NCBI GenBank assembly: GCA_024235875.1
Contig: JACKLP010000001.1
Span: forward strand, 1 to 64,000
Length of the DNA stretch: 64,000 nt
Source: Burkholderiaceae bacterium
GTDB lineage: Bacteria > Pseudomonadota > Gammaproteobacteria > Burkholderiales > Burkholderiaceae_E
Direction: 5' to 3'
A program made the position numbers and the translations under genes. The first letter of the stretch is position 1, and the number at the start of each line of letters is the position of its first letter. Positions 1-8,903 of this stretch are shown one piece after another. The notes beneath the pieces are model-generated. The model did no database searches, was not told where the DNA came from, and worked only from the letters and a program-made list of their open reading frames with translations.

Positions 1-69
1 GCGGCCGGCCGCCGAGTGGCGGATCGGCTGCTCCGGATGGGGGCCCAGCAGTACCTTTCGGCCGGCTGA
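1..69 (+). CDS. hemC: Hydroxymethylbilane synthase, 3' end only
   Basis: Only the last 22 codons are in the window, ending in TGA at 67-69. The tail (RVADRLLRMGAQQYL) fits the C-terminal helix of porphobilinogen deaminase, where a conserved LLxxGA stretch ends the protein. The family polymerises four porphobilinogens into hydroxymethylbilane, the substrate of the HemD protein encoded 13 bases downstream. Identification rests largely on position, because hemC-hemD-hemX-hemY is the usual order in this group. Confidence 0.7.
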   Translation, partial: AAGRRVADRLLRMGAQQYLSAG

Positions 70-82
70 CGGTCACGCTCCG

Positions 83-910
83 ATGGCGGCATCTGAGCGA
101 ACGGCCGTCGGGTTGCGGGTCGTCCTGGTGATGCCCGAACCCCGCGCGAGCGAGCAATTGGAGGCTGTGCTGGCCGCCGGCCACGAGTCGGTCGTCCTGC
201 CGTTCGCGGTGCTCGAGCCGCTGGATGCTCCGAACCACGCGGCGCTCGCGGCCGAGTCGGCGGCCCATGACTTCGTCGTGCTGGTGAGTCCCTATGCGGT
301 GCGCCGTGCGATACGGGTTCTGCGCCCTGTGCTCGCCCGGGCCGGGGCGCTCGCCGTGGTCGGGCCCGGCAGCCGTTCGGCGCTCCTGGGTCTCTGGCCC
401 GAAGGATCGTGCCAGCCCCGAGTGCTGGTTCCGGAACCCGGCCGGGAAGATGCCGACGGACTGCTCGGCTTGCCCGAATTCGCAAGAGGAAGCGGTCGGC
501 GCGTGCTGGTGGTGCGCGGCGAGGGCGGACGCCGTGATTGGATCGAGACCCTGCGTGCGCGAGGATTCTCGGTACACGAAGTGTCGCTCTATGGACGTCG
601 GGCGATCTCGCCTGCCCGCACGGCCGAGGCCACACTGCGTCGATGGCTGGCCGAGGCAGGCGCGATCTGCTTCGTCGTGAGTACGCGAAGCATGGCGGAT
701 TCTCTCGCAGACTGGCTCCGCGAGCGGGTGCTCCTGGAGCAGGCGACGCGGTGTGTCGCTTGGGTGCCGCATCGACGGATCGCGGAGTCCCTCGAGGCCT
801 CGGGCTGGCAGGACGCCCGGGTCGCCGGGGGCGGACGGGGCTTGGTGGCGGCCGCGATAGAATCGGGAACAGTCGAATCGCGTTCGCCAAACACCGAAGG
901 CCATCAATGA
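83..910 (+). CDS. hemD: Uroporphyrinogen-III synthase
   Basis: A 275-residue protein of the usual HemD length. The family closes hydroxymethylbilane with inversion of ring D to give uroporphyrinogen III, the branch point to haem, sirohaem and cobalamin, in the cytoplasm. The sequence has the two alternating alpha/beta halves of the fold: an N-terminal strand (VVLVMPEP), a VLVSPYAVR segment near residue 75, and a second-half strand VLVVRGEGGR near residue 140. Overall conservation is low, as is normal for HemD. The ATG at 83 is the first usable start after hemC. Its stop codon overlaps the hemX start as ATGA, suggesting translational coupling. Confidence 0.88.
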   Translation: MAASERTAVGLRVVLVMPEPRASEQLEAVLAAGHESVVLPFAVLEPLDAPNHAALAAESAAHDFVVLVSPYAVRRAIRVLRPVLARAGALAVVGPGSRSALLGLWPEGSCQPRVLVPEPGREDADGLLGLPEFARGSGRRVLVVRGEGGRRDWIETLRARGFSVHEVSLYGRRAISPARTAEATLRRWLAEAGAICFVVSTRSMADSLADWLRERVLLEQATRCVAWVPHRRIAESLEASGWQDARVAGGGRGLVAAAIESGTVESRSPNTEGHQ

Positions 911-2178
911 CGGAACCGAACCAGCCCGCCTCCTCGCCACCACCGCCGGTCGATCCCGGTGACAAGGCGAGTGCCGGTCCCGTGTCGGCGGACGGTAAGG
1001 CTGCTGGGGGGGGCACGAATGCTGCCCCGGCCGATGCGCGGCCCGACAAGGCCGGCGCCAAGCCCAAGCTAAAAGGCGCCGACCCGGTATCGCCCAAGGC
1101 TTCCGTCCGTGGCAAGGATGCAGCCGGTGTGGCGAAGACGCCCTCGGATCCGGAGGCGAAGGCTGGCGATTCGAAACAACCGCGCAAGTCCGGCCGGCTC
1201 ACGCTGGTGATCGCGGTGCTGGCGCTGCTGGTGGCGATCGGTGCGAGCTATGCAGCCTGGCAGGTCGGGGTGAGGGATGCGCGTACGCTGGCGCGTCGAG
1301 TACAGGACGGCAGCGGACGGATCGATGGCATCGAGTCGCGCCTCAAGCGTGCCGAGGATCTCGTGCGAGATCTGTCGGCCAAGACCAAGCTGGCCGAGGA
1401 CAAGCTGGCCGAGGCCCGCGGCCAGCAGGCGCAACTCGAGAAACTCTACAAGACGCTGTCGACCGATAGTGCCGAATCGGTGCTCAGCGACTTGGAAGGC
1501 TCGCTGTCGCTGGCGGCGCAGCAGCTTGCCTCCGGTGGCAGTTCGCAAGGTGCTTTGCTGGCGCTCCAGAGTGCCGAGCTGCGTCTCGCACGCCTCGACG
1601 ACCCCGCGTTGCTCGGGGTGGCGCGCGCGATCGCTCGCGATGTCGAGCGCTTGCGATCGTCCTCCGGTGGGGATATCGGCGCGCTTGCCGCGCGCCTGGA
1701 TGTGCTGGCGGGCGCGATCGATTCTCTTCCTCTGGTGCAGCTGCCAGTAGCAGAGTCGAGTGCACCGGATCGCGACGGCGCCGACCCCGAGCAAGGCAGT
1801 GGCTGGCGACGCTGGGTCAGGGTCGACCTGTTGTGGCGGGAGATCTCTTCTCTGTTTCGGGTGCGCCGTATCGACAATGCCGAGGGGGCCTTGGTCGCGC
1901 CCTCGCAAGCCTATTTCCTGCGACAGAACCTAAGGCTCAGACTCCTGAATGCCCGACTGGCCCTGCTCTCGAGAAACGACGCCTTGTTTCGCGCTGATAT
2001 CGAGCGCGCGAGCGGGTGGCTGCAACGATACTTCGATCGATCCAATCCACAGGTCGTCAACGCGCTGGATCAGCTTCGGCAGCTCGGCGGTTCACGGGCG
2101 GTCGACAACGCGCCCACGATAAGCGAGAGCCTGGCCGCGATCCGCTCCGCACGTGCAGCACGGGATGCGGCCCGATGA
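907..2178 (+). CDS. hemX: HemX-like membrane protein (uroporphyrinogen-III C-methyltransferase family annotation)
   Basis: A 423-residue protein whose ATG overlaps the hemD stop by four bases; an in-frame reading 369 bases further upstream is rejected because it would run through hemD. Residues 1-95 are low-complexity, rich in Pro, Ala and Lys, and probably disordered. One membrane helix follows at about 98-120. After it comes a coiled-coil stretch at about 125-190 and a helical periplasmic domain. HemX proteins are often annotated as uroporphyrinogen-III methyltransferases, but no SAM-binding motif is visible here, so a structural or scaffolding role beside HemY is more plausible. Confidence 0.85.
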   Translation: MTEPNQPASSPPPPVDPGDKASAGPVSADGKAAGGGTNAAPADARPDKAGAKPKLKGADPVSPKASVRGKDAAGVAKTPSDPEAKAGDSKQPRKSGRLTLVIAVLALLVAIGASYAAWQVGVRDARTLARRVQDGSGRIDGIESRLKRAEDLVRDLSAKTKLAEDKLAEARGQQAQLEKLYKTLSTDSAESVLSDLEGSLSLAAQQLASGGSSQGALLALQSAELRLARLDDPALLGVARAIARDVERLRSSSGGDIGALAARLDVLAGAIDSLPLVQLPVAESSAPDRDGADPEQGSGWRRWVRVDLLWREISSLFRVRRIDNAEGALVAPSQAYFLRQNLRLRLLNARLALLSRNDALFRADIERASGWLQRYFDRSNPQVVNALDQLRQLGGSRAVDNAPTISESLAAIRSARAARDAAR

Positions 2179-3428
2179 GACGGCTGGTCGTACTGGTCCT
2201 GGTGCTCTCGGCGGCGGTCGCAGTGGCCATGTTGCTTCGAGTCAATACGGGCAGCCTCGCGATCGTCTGGCCACCCTATCGGCTCGATATCTCGGTCAAT
2301 CTGGCGCTACTGGTCGTGTTGCTCGGCTTTCTGGCTTTCTATCTGCTGGCTCGCGTGATCGGCCAGACCGTCAGGTTGCCGGCTCGAATTCGCCGCTATC
2401 GGGCGCGCCGACGGCGCGAGCGGGCCGCCGCCGCACTGCGCGACGGGGTCATGGCGCTGTTCGAAGGGCGGTTCGGTCGCGCGGAGCGACTCGCGGAGCG
2501 TGTTCGGCAGGAGCCGGAGTTCAACAATGTGGCGGCCCTGCTCGGCGCCCGCGCGGCGCAAGGGGTTCACGCCAGCGAACGCCGAGACCGATGGCTCTCG
2601 ATGGCCAGCGAGGACAAGGGCGGCATCATGGCGGCGGGTCTGCTCAGAGCGGAGATAGCGCTGGCGGACGGCCGGGCGGCGGATGCATTGTCCGCCATGA
2701 CCGAGGCCGTCCCTGCGCGCGGGCGCAACACGCATGCTTTGAGGCTTCAGCTCGATGCGCATGCCCAGCAGCTCGACTGGGAACGCAGTCTGGATGTCCT
2801 TCGCGAGTTGGAGAAGCGACAGGCGGTGAGCCCCGAGGATTCGGGCCAAATGCGACACCGCGCACTGCTCGCGCTGTTCGAGTCGCGACAGGGTGATGCG
2901 GCCGCCGTGCGCGAGCTCTATCGTCGACTGACCCCTGCCGAGCGCGACGATGACGAGCTCGTCCATGCCGCGGCTCTCGCTTTTGCGCGCAGTGGCGATG
3001 GCGCGCGCGGCGCTCGACTTGTCCAGGGCGTGCTCGAGAAGCGCGTGGTTCCGCGTCTGCTCGACATCTACATCCAAGAGGCGGCGGTGCCGGTGCGCGA
3101 GCGCATGCTCAGTCTGGAGTCATGGCTCGATCGCGAGCCCGACGACCCTGAACTGCTGACTGCGCTCGGTCGCCTGTGTGCGTCCCAGCAGATCTGGGGC
3201 AAGGCCGAGGAGTACCTGACCCGTGCCGTCGGCAAGGGCGCTTCGCGCGAGGCCAGGCTTGCCCTGGCCTCGGTCTACGAGCACCTGGATCGTGCAGCCG
3301 ATGCGGCCCGGATCCATCGCGAGCTCGCCACGACAAAGCCAGCGCTACCGGCGCCGGGCGCTGCACCGCCGACTCTTGTGCAGGCGCCGAATCGATCGCC
3401 AGGCGGGAACACCCTCGAGGCAGGTTGA
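2175..3428 (+). CDS. hemY: HemY-like protein, membrane-anchored TPR protein
   Basis: A 417-residue protein starting at an ATG that overlaps the hemX stop codon. Two N-terminal hydrophobic segments (about residues 3-20 and 41-62) form a membrane hairpin, followed by a very basic stretch (RRYRARRRRER) and then a long helical region with TPR-like pairs of helices to near the C terminus. The last 30 residues are Pro/Ala-rich. In enterobacteria HemY is the last gene of the hemCDXY operon and influences porphyrin metabolism; it is not the oxygen-dependent protoporphyrinogen oxidase that shares the name. The gene converges with the aldehyde dehydrogenase gene and leaves only 18 bases between stop codons. 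Confidence 0.86.
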   Translation: MRRLVVLVLVLSAAVAVAMLLRVNTGSLAIVWPPYRLDISVNLALLVVLLGFLAFYLLARVIGQTVRLPARIRRYRARRRRERAAAALRDGVMALFEGRFGRAERLAERVRQEPEFNNVAALLGARAAQGVHASERRDRWLSMASEDKGGIMAAGLLRAEIALADGRAADALSAMTEAVPARGRNTHALRLQLDAHAQQLDWERSLDVLRELEKRQAVSPEDSGQMRHRALLALFESRQGDAAAVRELYRRLTPAERDDDELVHAAALAFARSGDGARGARLVQGVLEKRVVPRLLDIYIQEAAVPVRERMLSLESWLDREPDDPELLTALGRLCASQQIWGKAEEYLTRAVGKGASREARLALASVYEHLDRAADAARIHRELATTKPALPAPGAAPPTLVQAPNRSPGGNTLEAG

Positions 3429-3446
3429 CCCGTCCGAGGCTGGGGC

Positions 3447-4949
3447 TCAGTCGTGGCGGATCGCGATGGTCTTGAGCGCCGTGAAGCCATACAAGGCTTC
3501 GAACCCCTTCTCGCGACCGTATCCGCTGCGCCCCACGCCGCCGAATGGGAGTTCAACGCCGCCGCCGGCGCCGTAGTTGTTGATGAAGACCTGTCCCGCG
3601 CGAAGACGTCTGGCGAGCCTTAGCTGTCGAGCGCCGTCGCGTGTCCAGATGCCCGCCACCAGGCCATAGGGAGTGGCGTTGGCCTTTCGCTGCGCCTGCG
3701 ACTCGTCGTCGAAGATGTCCAGGGCCAGCACTGGCCCGAAGATTTCTTCCTGCTCGATCCGATGCCCGTTCGGTACCTCCCCGAGCAACACGGGGACCTG
3801 ATAGAAACCACCGGCAGGGGCCAGTGGGTCGATTTGACCCTGCGCGAGCACGCGTACCCCCGTGGACTGAGCCTCGGAGAGGCAATCCCAGACGCGTTGC
3901 TGCTGTCGGCGGGAGATCAGCGGGCCCAGGTCCGCGTCTTGCATTGCTGGCGCGGCGCGAAGTCCCGCGAAAATCTCGCTGAGCCGTTCTTGGATCATCG
4001 GGGCGATCGCGCGCTGGACCAGCAATCGGCTCCCAGCCGAGCAAGTCTGTCCCGCGTTCTGGATGATCGCATTGACCAGCACGGGTAGAGCGTTGTCGAG
4101 ATCCGCATCGTCGAAGACGAGTTGGGGCGACTTTCCGCCGAGTTCCAGCGTTACCGGGCAATGGTGACGTGCAGCCATGCTTGCCACGTGTTCGCCCGTC
4201 TGCGGCGATCCGGTGAACGAAATATGGTCGATGCCGGGATGCGACGCGAGCGCGGCGCCGGCCTCGGTGCCGAGGCCGGTGACGATCGACAAGGCGCCCG
4301 GGGGAAAACCGCAGGAGGCGGCCATCTCGCCGATTCGCAGCAACGACAGGCATGCGTCCTCCGCCGGTTTCACGACGCAGGCATTGCCGGCGGCCAGCGC
4401 TGCCCCGACCGAACGTCCGAAGATCTGCATCGGATAGTTCCAGGGAATGATGTGGCCGGTGACGCCATGGGGCTCGCGGATCGTCATGACCGTGTAGCCC
4501 TGTTGGTAGGGCAAGGTCTGTCCATGCAGCTTGTCGGCTGCACCGGCATAGAACTCGAAGTAGCGAGCCAAGGCGGTGGCATCGGCGATGCCCTGGCGCA
4601 GCGGCTTGCCGGTATCGCGCGCTTCCAGCGCACCGAGTTCCGGCACGTGCGCAAGGACCACATCGGCCAGCTTCCGGAGCAGGCGGCTGCGTTCGAGCGC
4701 CGTGCTGCGCCCCCACACACCGTCGGCCGTACCGGCACCGTCGAATGCCTGTCGGGCGCTCGCTACCGCGACCGCGATGTCGTCGGTGTCACCCCTGGGG
4801 ATCGTCGCGAAGATCGAACCGTCCGATGGATCCACGACCCCGAGCGTGCGGCCGGTGATCGCATCGCGAAAGCGGTTGTCGATGAACAGACCATAGGCTG
4901 TGGTGGATGCAGTCGACGTTTCGGCGACCGCGTTGGGCTCGGATGCCAT
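3447..4949 (-). CDS. NAD(P)-dependent aldehyde dehydrogenase
   Basis: A 500-residue member of the aldehyde dehydrogenase superfamily, which oxidises aldehydes to acids with NAD(P). The catalytic residues are visible: Asn171 in the PWNYPMQIF segment, the general base Glu269 in VTLELGGKSP, and the nucleophile Cys303 in NAGQTCSAGSRL. The C-terminal NNYGAGGGVELPFGG segment is also typical. The start at 4949 gives the normal family length; the reading frame stays open upstream but that part lies over the ppa gene. The exact substrate (betaine aldehyde, gamma-aminobutyraldehyde or another) cannot be told. It is divergent from ppa and convergent with hemY, so it stands alone. Confidence 0.9.
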   Translation of the reverse strand: MASEPNAVAETSTASTTAYGLFIDNRFRDAITGRTLGVVDPSDGSIFATIPRGDTDDIAVAVASARQAFDGAGTADGVWGRSTALERSRLLRKLADVVLAHVPELGALEARDTGKPLRQGIADATALARYFEFYAGAADKLHGQTLPYQQGYTVMTIREPHGVTGHIIPWNYPMQIFGRSVGAALAAGNACVVKPAEDACLSLLRIGEMAASCGFPPGALSIVTGLGTEAGAALASHPGIDHISFTGSPQTGEHVASMAARHHCPVTLELGGKSPQLVFDDADLDNALPVLVNAIIQNAGQTCSAGSRLLVQRAIAPMIQERLSEIFAGLRAAPAMQDADLGPLISRRQQQRVWDCLSEAQSTGVRVLAQGQIDPLAPAGGFYQVPVLLGEVPNGHRIEQEEIFGPVLALDIFDDESQAQRKANATPYGLVAGIWTRDGARQLRLARRLRAGQVFINNYGAGGGVELPFGGVGRSGYGREKGFEALYGFTALKTIAIRHD

Positions 4950-5126
4950 GGGGGTGCTCCGTGGAAATGAAAGTGCGCTCGACGGCCGCGCGCGCTGGGG
5001 TGTGGGCAACGTGCTTGCGCCAGCTCGACGCGAAAGCGTCAGCGCGTCGTCAGGCACGGCGACGGCGAGGCGGGTATCATCGCGCCTGCGACAAAGGGCC
5101 GCGAGCCCAAGACAAAGGTATTCGGA

Positions 5127-5675
5127 ATGAACCTCGATCGCGTCGGATCCGGCACCGACATTCCCAATGATTTCAACGTCATCATCGAAATCCCGATGGC
5201 GGCGGATCCGATCAAGTACGAGGTCGACAAGGAAACGGGCGCCCTGTTTGTCGACCGTTTCATGATCACGTCGATGCACTACCCGTGCAACTACGGCTAC
5301 ATTCCTCACACGATCGCCGATGATGGCGATCCGGTCGATGTGCTTGTGATCTCGCCGTTTCCGGTGACTGTCGGTGCGGTCGTGCGGTGCCGGCCGCTGG
5401 GCATCTTGAAGATGGAAGACGAGGCTGGCGGCGACGCAAAGCTGCTGGCCGTGCCCATCGACAAGATCCTCCCGATCTACAAGCACTGGCGCAAGGCCTC
5501 GGACCTGGCGCCCGAGCGACTGGCGACCATTCAGCACTTCTTCGAGCACTACAAGGACCTTGAACCGGGCAAGTGGGTCAAGATCGCGGGATGGGGTGGG
5601 CCCGAAGAGGCGGCTGCGGAGATCGTGGCGGGGGTCGAGCGTTTCGCACGGGCGAAGGTCAAGCCTGCCTTCTGA
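5127..5675 (+). CDS. ppa: Inorganic pyrophosphatase (family I)
   Basis: A 182-residue soluble pyrophosphatase, which hydrolyses pyrophosphate to phosphate and so pulls biosynthetic reactions forward. The family I signature is complete: EIPMAADPIKYEVDK near residues 21-35 and the metal-binding DDGDPVDV at residues 65-72, with the MHYPCNYGYIP segment between them. Length matches hexameric bacterial enzymes. It is a single gene, divergent from the aldehyde dehydrogenase across 177 bases and convergent with the downstream FemAB-like gene. Confidence 0.96.
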   Translation: MNLDRVGSGTDIPNDFNVIIEIPMAADPIKYEVDKETGALFVDRFMITSMHYPCNYGYIPHTIADDGDPVDVLVISPFPVTVGAVVRCRPLGILKMEDEAGGDAKLLAVPIDKILPIYKHWRKASDLAPERLATIQHFFEHYKDLEPGKWVKIAGWGGPEEAAAEIVAGVERFARAKVKPAF

Positions 5676-5700
5676 GTGTGAACCGGTCGCGGAGCGTGCC

Positions 5701-6885
5701 TCAGTCGGTGTCGCGTGTTGGTGGTGGCGTCGTGACTGCGTTGGCCCGATAGGGCGACCGATCGTCGAGTTCGTCCAGATAGCCGGACATCATCTGGCCT
5801 TCACGCGCCAGGTAGCGCTCGACCGCGTCGGCAAAGGCCGGTTCCGCGAGCCAATGCCATGAGCCGGTTTCGACGGGCTCGAACCCGCGGGCCATCTTGT
5901 GCTCGCCTTGTGCGCCACCCTCGATCGTCTGCAGACCCAGCTCGATGGCCGTCTCGATCGCCTGATAGTAGGCGACTTCGAAATGCTGGAAGGCGATCGG
6001 CTCCACTGCCCCCCAATAGCGGCCGTAGAGCCGGGTTCGATCCTTGATCAGCAGGCTCGCCGCCGTTGGCGATCCGTTGCGCTCCGCGACGACCATCACG
6101 CAATGATCGGACAGCGATTTGCCGATCCGTAGAAAGAACTCGAGGTTCAGGTAAGGCGTCGAGTGATGCGCGGCATAGGTCGAGCAGTAGCACGCGTGGA
6201 AGAACCGCCAATGCGACTCGTCGATCTGCTCGCCCAGGAGGCGGCGGCACCGGATCCCGGCGCCGGCAGCCTTTCGGCGCTCGGCACGAATCTTCTTGCG
6301 CTTGGGTTGGGTGAGGGCCGCGAGGAAATCGTCGAAGTCTCGGTAGCCTGCATTGCGCCACTGGAACTGCACCCCGGTGCGTCGCATCAGGCCTGCAGGC
6401 GCCAGCGCCTCATCGGCTGGAGTGTCTGGAAACAGAACATGTAGCGACGAGACATTCGCGCCGACCGCATGCCGCAGCAGTTCGCGGGCCGCCACTCGCC
6501 TGGCGCCGGGCGTTGGACCGAGCAGGCGAGGCCCTTGAACCGGTGTGAACGGCACCGCGCAAACCAGTTTCGGGTAGTAATCCAGCCCGTGGCGTTGATA
6601 GGCGTCGGCCCACGCCCAGTCGAATACGTACTCGCCATATGAGTGTGTCTTGCGATAGAGCGGGGCGGCGCCCACGAGGCCGCCGGCGTCGTCGCTGATC
6701 AGGACGTGCTGTGGGCGCCAGCCGGTGCCGGGACCCACGCACCCGCTCGCCTCGAGGGCGCCAAGCCACGCATGTGACACGAATACGGCGCCGGGCGCCT
6801 CGGGATCGATCAGAGCGTCCCAATCGCGCTCGGGGACGCCAGCCAGGCGACCCACGATGCGCGTGCGATAATCCTGCCCGTTCAT
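5701..6885 (-). CDS. GNAT-fold / FemAB-like protein (DUF482 family)
   Basis: A 394-residue protein matching the DUF482 (FemAB_like) family of proteins with a GNAT-type fold. Recognisable features are a PFTPVQGPRLL segment near residue 112, a basic stretch near residue 200 (QPKRKKIRAERR), and the ending GGAQGEHKMARGFEPV near residue 325. Relatives are annotated as peptidoglycan-biosynthesis-like acyltransferases, but a specific substrate is unknown. The ATG lies 15 bases from the divergent nadE start, so the two genes share a very short promoter region. Confidence 0.85.
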   Translation of the reverse strand: MNGQDYRTRIVGRLAGVPERDWDALIDPEAPGAVFVSHAWLGALEASGCVGPGTGWRPQHVLISDDAGGLVGAAPLYRKTHSYGEYVFDWAWADAYQRHGLDYYPKLVCAVPFTPVQGPRLLGPTPGARRVAARELLRHAVGANVSSLHVLFPDTPADEALAPAGLMRRTGVQFQWRNAGYRDFDDFLAALTQPKRKKIRAERRKAAGAGIRCRRLLGEQIDESHWRFFHACYCSTYAAHHSTPYLNLEFFLRIGKSLSDHCVMVVAERNGSPTAASLLIKDRTRLYGRYWGAVEPIAFQHFEVAYYQAIETAIELGLQTIEGGAQGEHKMARGFEPVETGSWHWLAEPAFADAVERYLAREGQMMSGYLDELDDRSPYRANAVTTPPPTRDTD

Positions 6886-6900
6886 TCCGGTGACGTATTC

Positions 6901-8517
6901 ATGCGAATCGCGCTTGCGCAGTTGAATCAGACCGTCGGAGATTTCGACGGCAACACCCGTCGGATCATCGAGGCCGCGCGGGCGGCCGAGGCGCAGGGCG
7001 CCCAGATCCTGCTCACGCCCGAATTATCGCTTACCGGCTATCCACCTGAAGACCTCCTTCTGCGGCGAGCCTTCTATGACGCCGCCGATGCGGCACTCCT
7101 GACCTTGCGCCAGGCCTGTGCGCAACTGTCGGTGGATCTGCTCGTCGGGCTGCCACTGATGCAGGGGGATCGGCGCTATAACGCGGCCGTCCTGCTTCGC
7201 GGCGGCGAGGTCGTGGGCGAGTACCGCAAGCACGACCTGCCGAACTACGACGTCTTCGACGAGGAGCGGTATTTCGAGTCCGACGACCGGGCCTTTGTAT
7301 TCGACGCCGGCGGCATTCGCTGCGGTGTCGTGATCTGCGAGGACTTCTGGTCGGCCGCGGCGCCCGCGGCCGCGCATGCGGCCGGGGCGCAGGTGCTGTT
7401 GGCGCTGAATGCATCCCCATATCACCTGAACAAGCACCATGAGCGTGCCGACGTGGCCCGGCGCAACGTCTCGTCGCTCGGTCTGCCGATCCTGGCTGCC
7501 AACATGGTCGGGGGGCAGGACGAGTTGGTCTTCGACGGTCTGTCATTCGCGCTCGATTCGCGTGGCGAGATGCGTGCGCAGGCCAAGGCCTTCGAGCCGG
7601 ACCTGTTGTTGGTCGATCTCGAGGCCGACGAGCCGGTCGCGCGGGTGTTGCCGGGCAGGGTGGAACCGTCGCCTGCCAACGAGCAGGAAGTCTATGGCGC
7701 GCTGGTTCTGGGGGTGCGCGACTATGTCGACAAGAACGGATTCCCGGGTGTGATCATCGGCCTGTCCGGTGGGATCGATTCGGCCCTGACACTGGCGATC
7801 GCCGTCGATGCCCTGGGGGCTGACCGGGTCAGGACGGTCATGATGCCCTCTCGCTATACCGCGGAGATCTCCTGGACAGACGCGGCCGACATGGCGCACC
7901 GGCTGGGAGTTCGCTACGACGAGCTGCCGATTTCCCCGGTCTTCGAGGCCTTCGGGCGTACCCTGGCCGCGGAGTTCGCCGGCTTGCCGGAGGACACGAC
8001 CGAAGAGAACATCCAGGCTCGAATTCGTGGCACCTTGCTGATGGCGCTCTCCAACAAATACGGCTCGATCGTGCTGACCACGGGCAACAAGAGCGAGATG
8101 GCGGTGGGCTACTGCACGCTTTACGGCGACATGGCCGGCGGATTCGCCGTGATCAAGGACATTTCCAAGACCTTGGTGTGGCGGCTATGCCGGTGGCGCA
8201 ATACCGTGTCGGACATCATTCCGGAGCGAATCATCACCCGGCCGCCGTCGGCCGAGCTCAAGGCCGATCAGACAGACCAGGACTCGCTGCCTGCGTACGA
8301 CATCCTTGATGGCATCATGCAGATGTACATGGAGGACAACCGCAGCGTCGTCGAGATCATCGCGGCGGGCTATCCGCGAGAAGCGGTCGAGCAGGTCGTC
8401 AGGCTGATGAGGATCAACGAATACAAGCGTCGCCAGGCGCCGATCGGCATCCGGGTCACTCATCGCGCGTTCGGGCGCGATTGGCGCCAACCGATCACTT
8501 CGAAGTTCCGCGAATAG
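6901..8517 (+). CDS. nadE: Glutamine-dependent NAD+ synthetase
   Basis: A 538-residue two-domain enzyme making NAD from deamido-NAD, ATP and glutamine. Residues 1-265 form a nitrilase-type glutaminase domain whose Glu41-Lys110-Cys146 triad is visible (TPELSLTGYPPEDL, EYRKHDLPN, VVICEDFW). Residues 270-538 form the synthetase domain with the ATP-pyrophosphatase P-loop LSGGIDSA at 288-295. The length is right for the long proteobacterial form. The gene is followed after 22 bases by glnB, a common arrangement in betaproteobacteria that puts NAD synthesis and nitrogen signalling in one unit. Confidence 0.96.
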   Translation: MRIALAQLNQTVGDFDGNTRRIIEAARAAEAQGAQILLTPELSLTGYPPEDLLLRRAFYDAADAALLTLRQACAQLSVDLLVGLPLMQGDRRYNAAVLLRGGEVVGEYRKHDLPNYDVFDEERYFESDDRAFVFDAGGIRCGVVICEDFWSAAAPAAAHAAGAQVLLALNASPYHLNKHHERADVARRNVSSLGLPILAANMVGGQDELVFDGLSFALDSRGEMRAQAKAFEPDLLLVDLEADEPVARVLPGRVEPSPANEQEVYGALVLGVRDYVDKNGFPGVIIGLSGGIDSALTLAIAVDALGADRVRTVMMPSRYTAEISWTDAADMAHRLGVRYDELPISPVFEAFGRTLAAEFAGLPEDTTEENIQARIRGTLLMALSNKYGSIVLTTGNKSEMAVGYCTLYGDMAGGFAVIKDISKTLVWRLCRWRNTVSDIIPERIITRPPSAELKADQTDQDSLPAYDILDGIMQMYMEDNRSVVEIIAAGYPREAVEQVVRLMRINEYKRRQAPIGIRVTHRAFGRDWRQPITSKFRE

Positions 8518-8539
8518 ACCAGTACCATCAGGAGACTGC

Positions 8540-8878
8540 ATGAAGCGCATTACCGCCATCATCAAGCCGTTCAAGCTCGACGAGGTTCGTGAGGCCCTGG
8601 CAGAAGTCGGGATCACCGGTCTGACCGTCACCGAGGTCAAGGGCTTCGGCCGGCAGAAAGGACACACGGAGTTGTATCGGGGGGCGGAGTACGTCGTCGA
8701 CTTTCTCCCGAAGGTCAAGATCGAGGTCATCGTGGCCGATGGGAGCACCGAAACCGCGACCGAGGCGATCATCAAGGCAGCTCGGACCGGTCGGATCGGC
8801 GATGGCAAGATCTTTGTGACCCATGTCGACGAGGTCATCCGGATCCGGACCGGCGAAACGGGCGAATCGGCCGTCTGA
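8540..8878 (+). CDS. glnB: Nitrogen regulatory protein P-II
   Basis: A 112-residue PII protein. The family senses 2-oxoglutarate and ATP/ADP and relays nitrogen status to glutamine synthetase adenylylation and the NtrB/NtrC system. The T-loop carries the uridylylation site Tyr51 within HTELYRGAEY, and the B-loop segment TGRIGDGKIFV is intact. Start and length match GlnB exactly. A GGAG-type ribosome site precedes the ATG. GlnB and GlnK cannot be separated with certainty by sequence alone, but the nadE-glnB linkage and lack of a neighbouring amtB favour GlnB. Confidence 0.95.
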   Translation: MKRITAIIKPFKLDEVREALAEVGITGLTVTEVKGFGRQKGHTELYRGAEYVVDFLPKVKIEVIVADGSTETATEAIIKAARTGRIGDGKIFVTHVDEVIRIRTGETGESAV

Positions 8879-8903
8879 GGCCGCTTGCTCGCGTCGATAC
8901 GGC

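Noticed and set aside
2307..3077. Minus-strand open frames across hemX and hemY
   Set aside because: Both hem genes have start/stop overlaps and family features; the opposing frames have no ribosome sites or domains.
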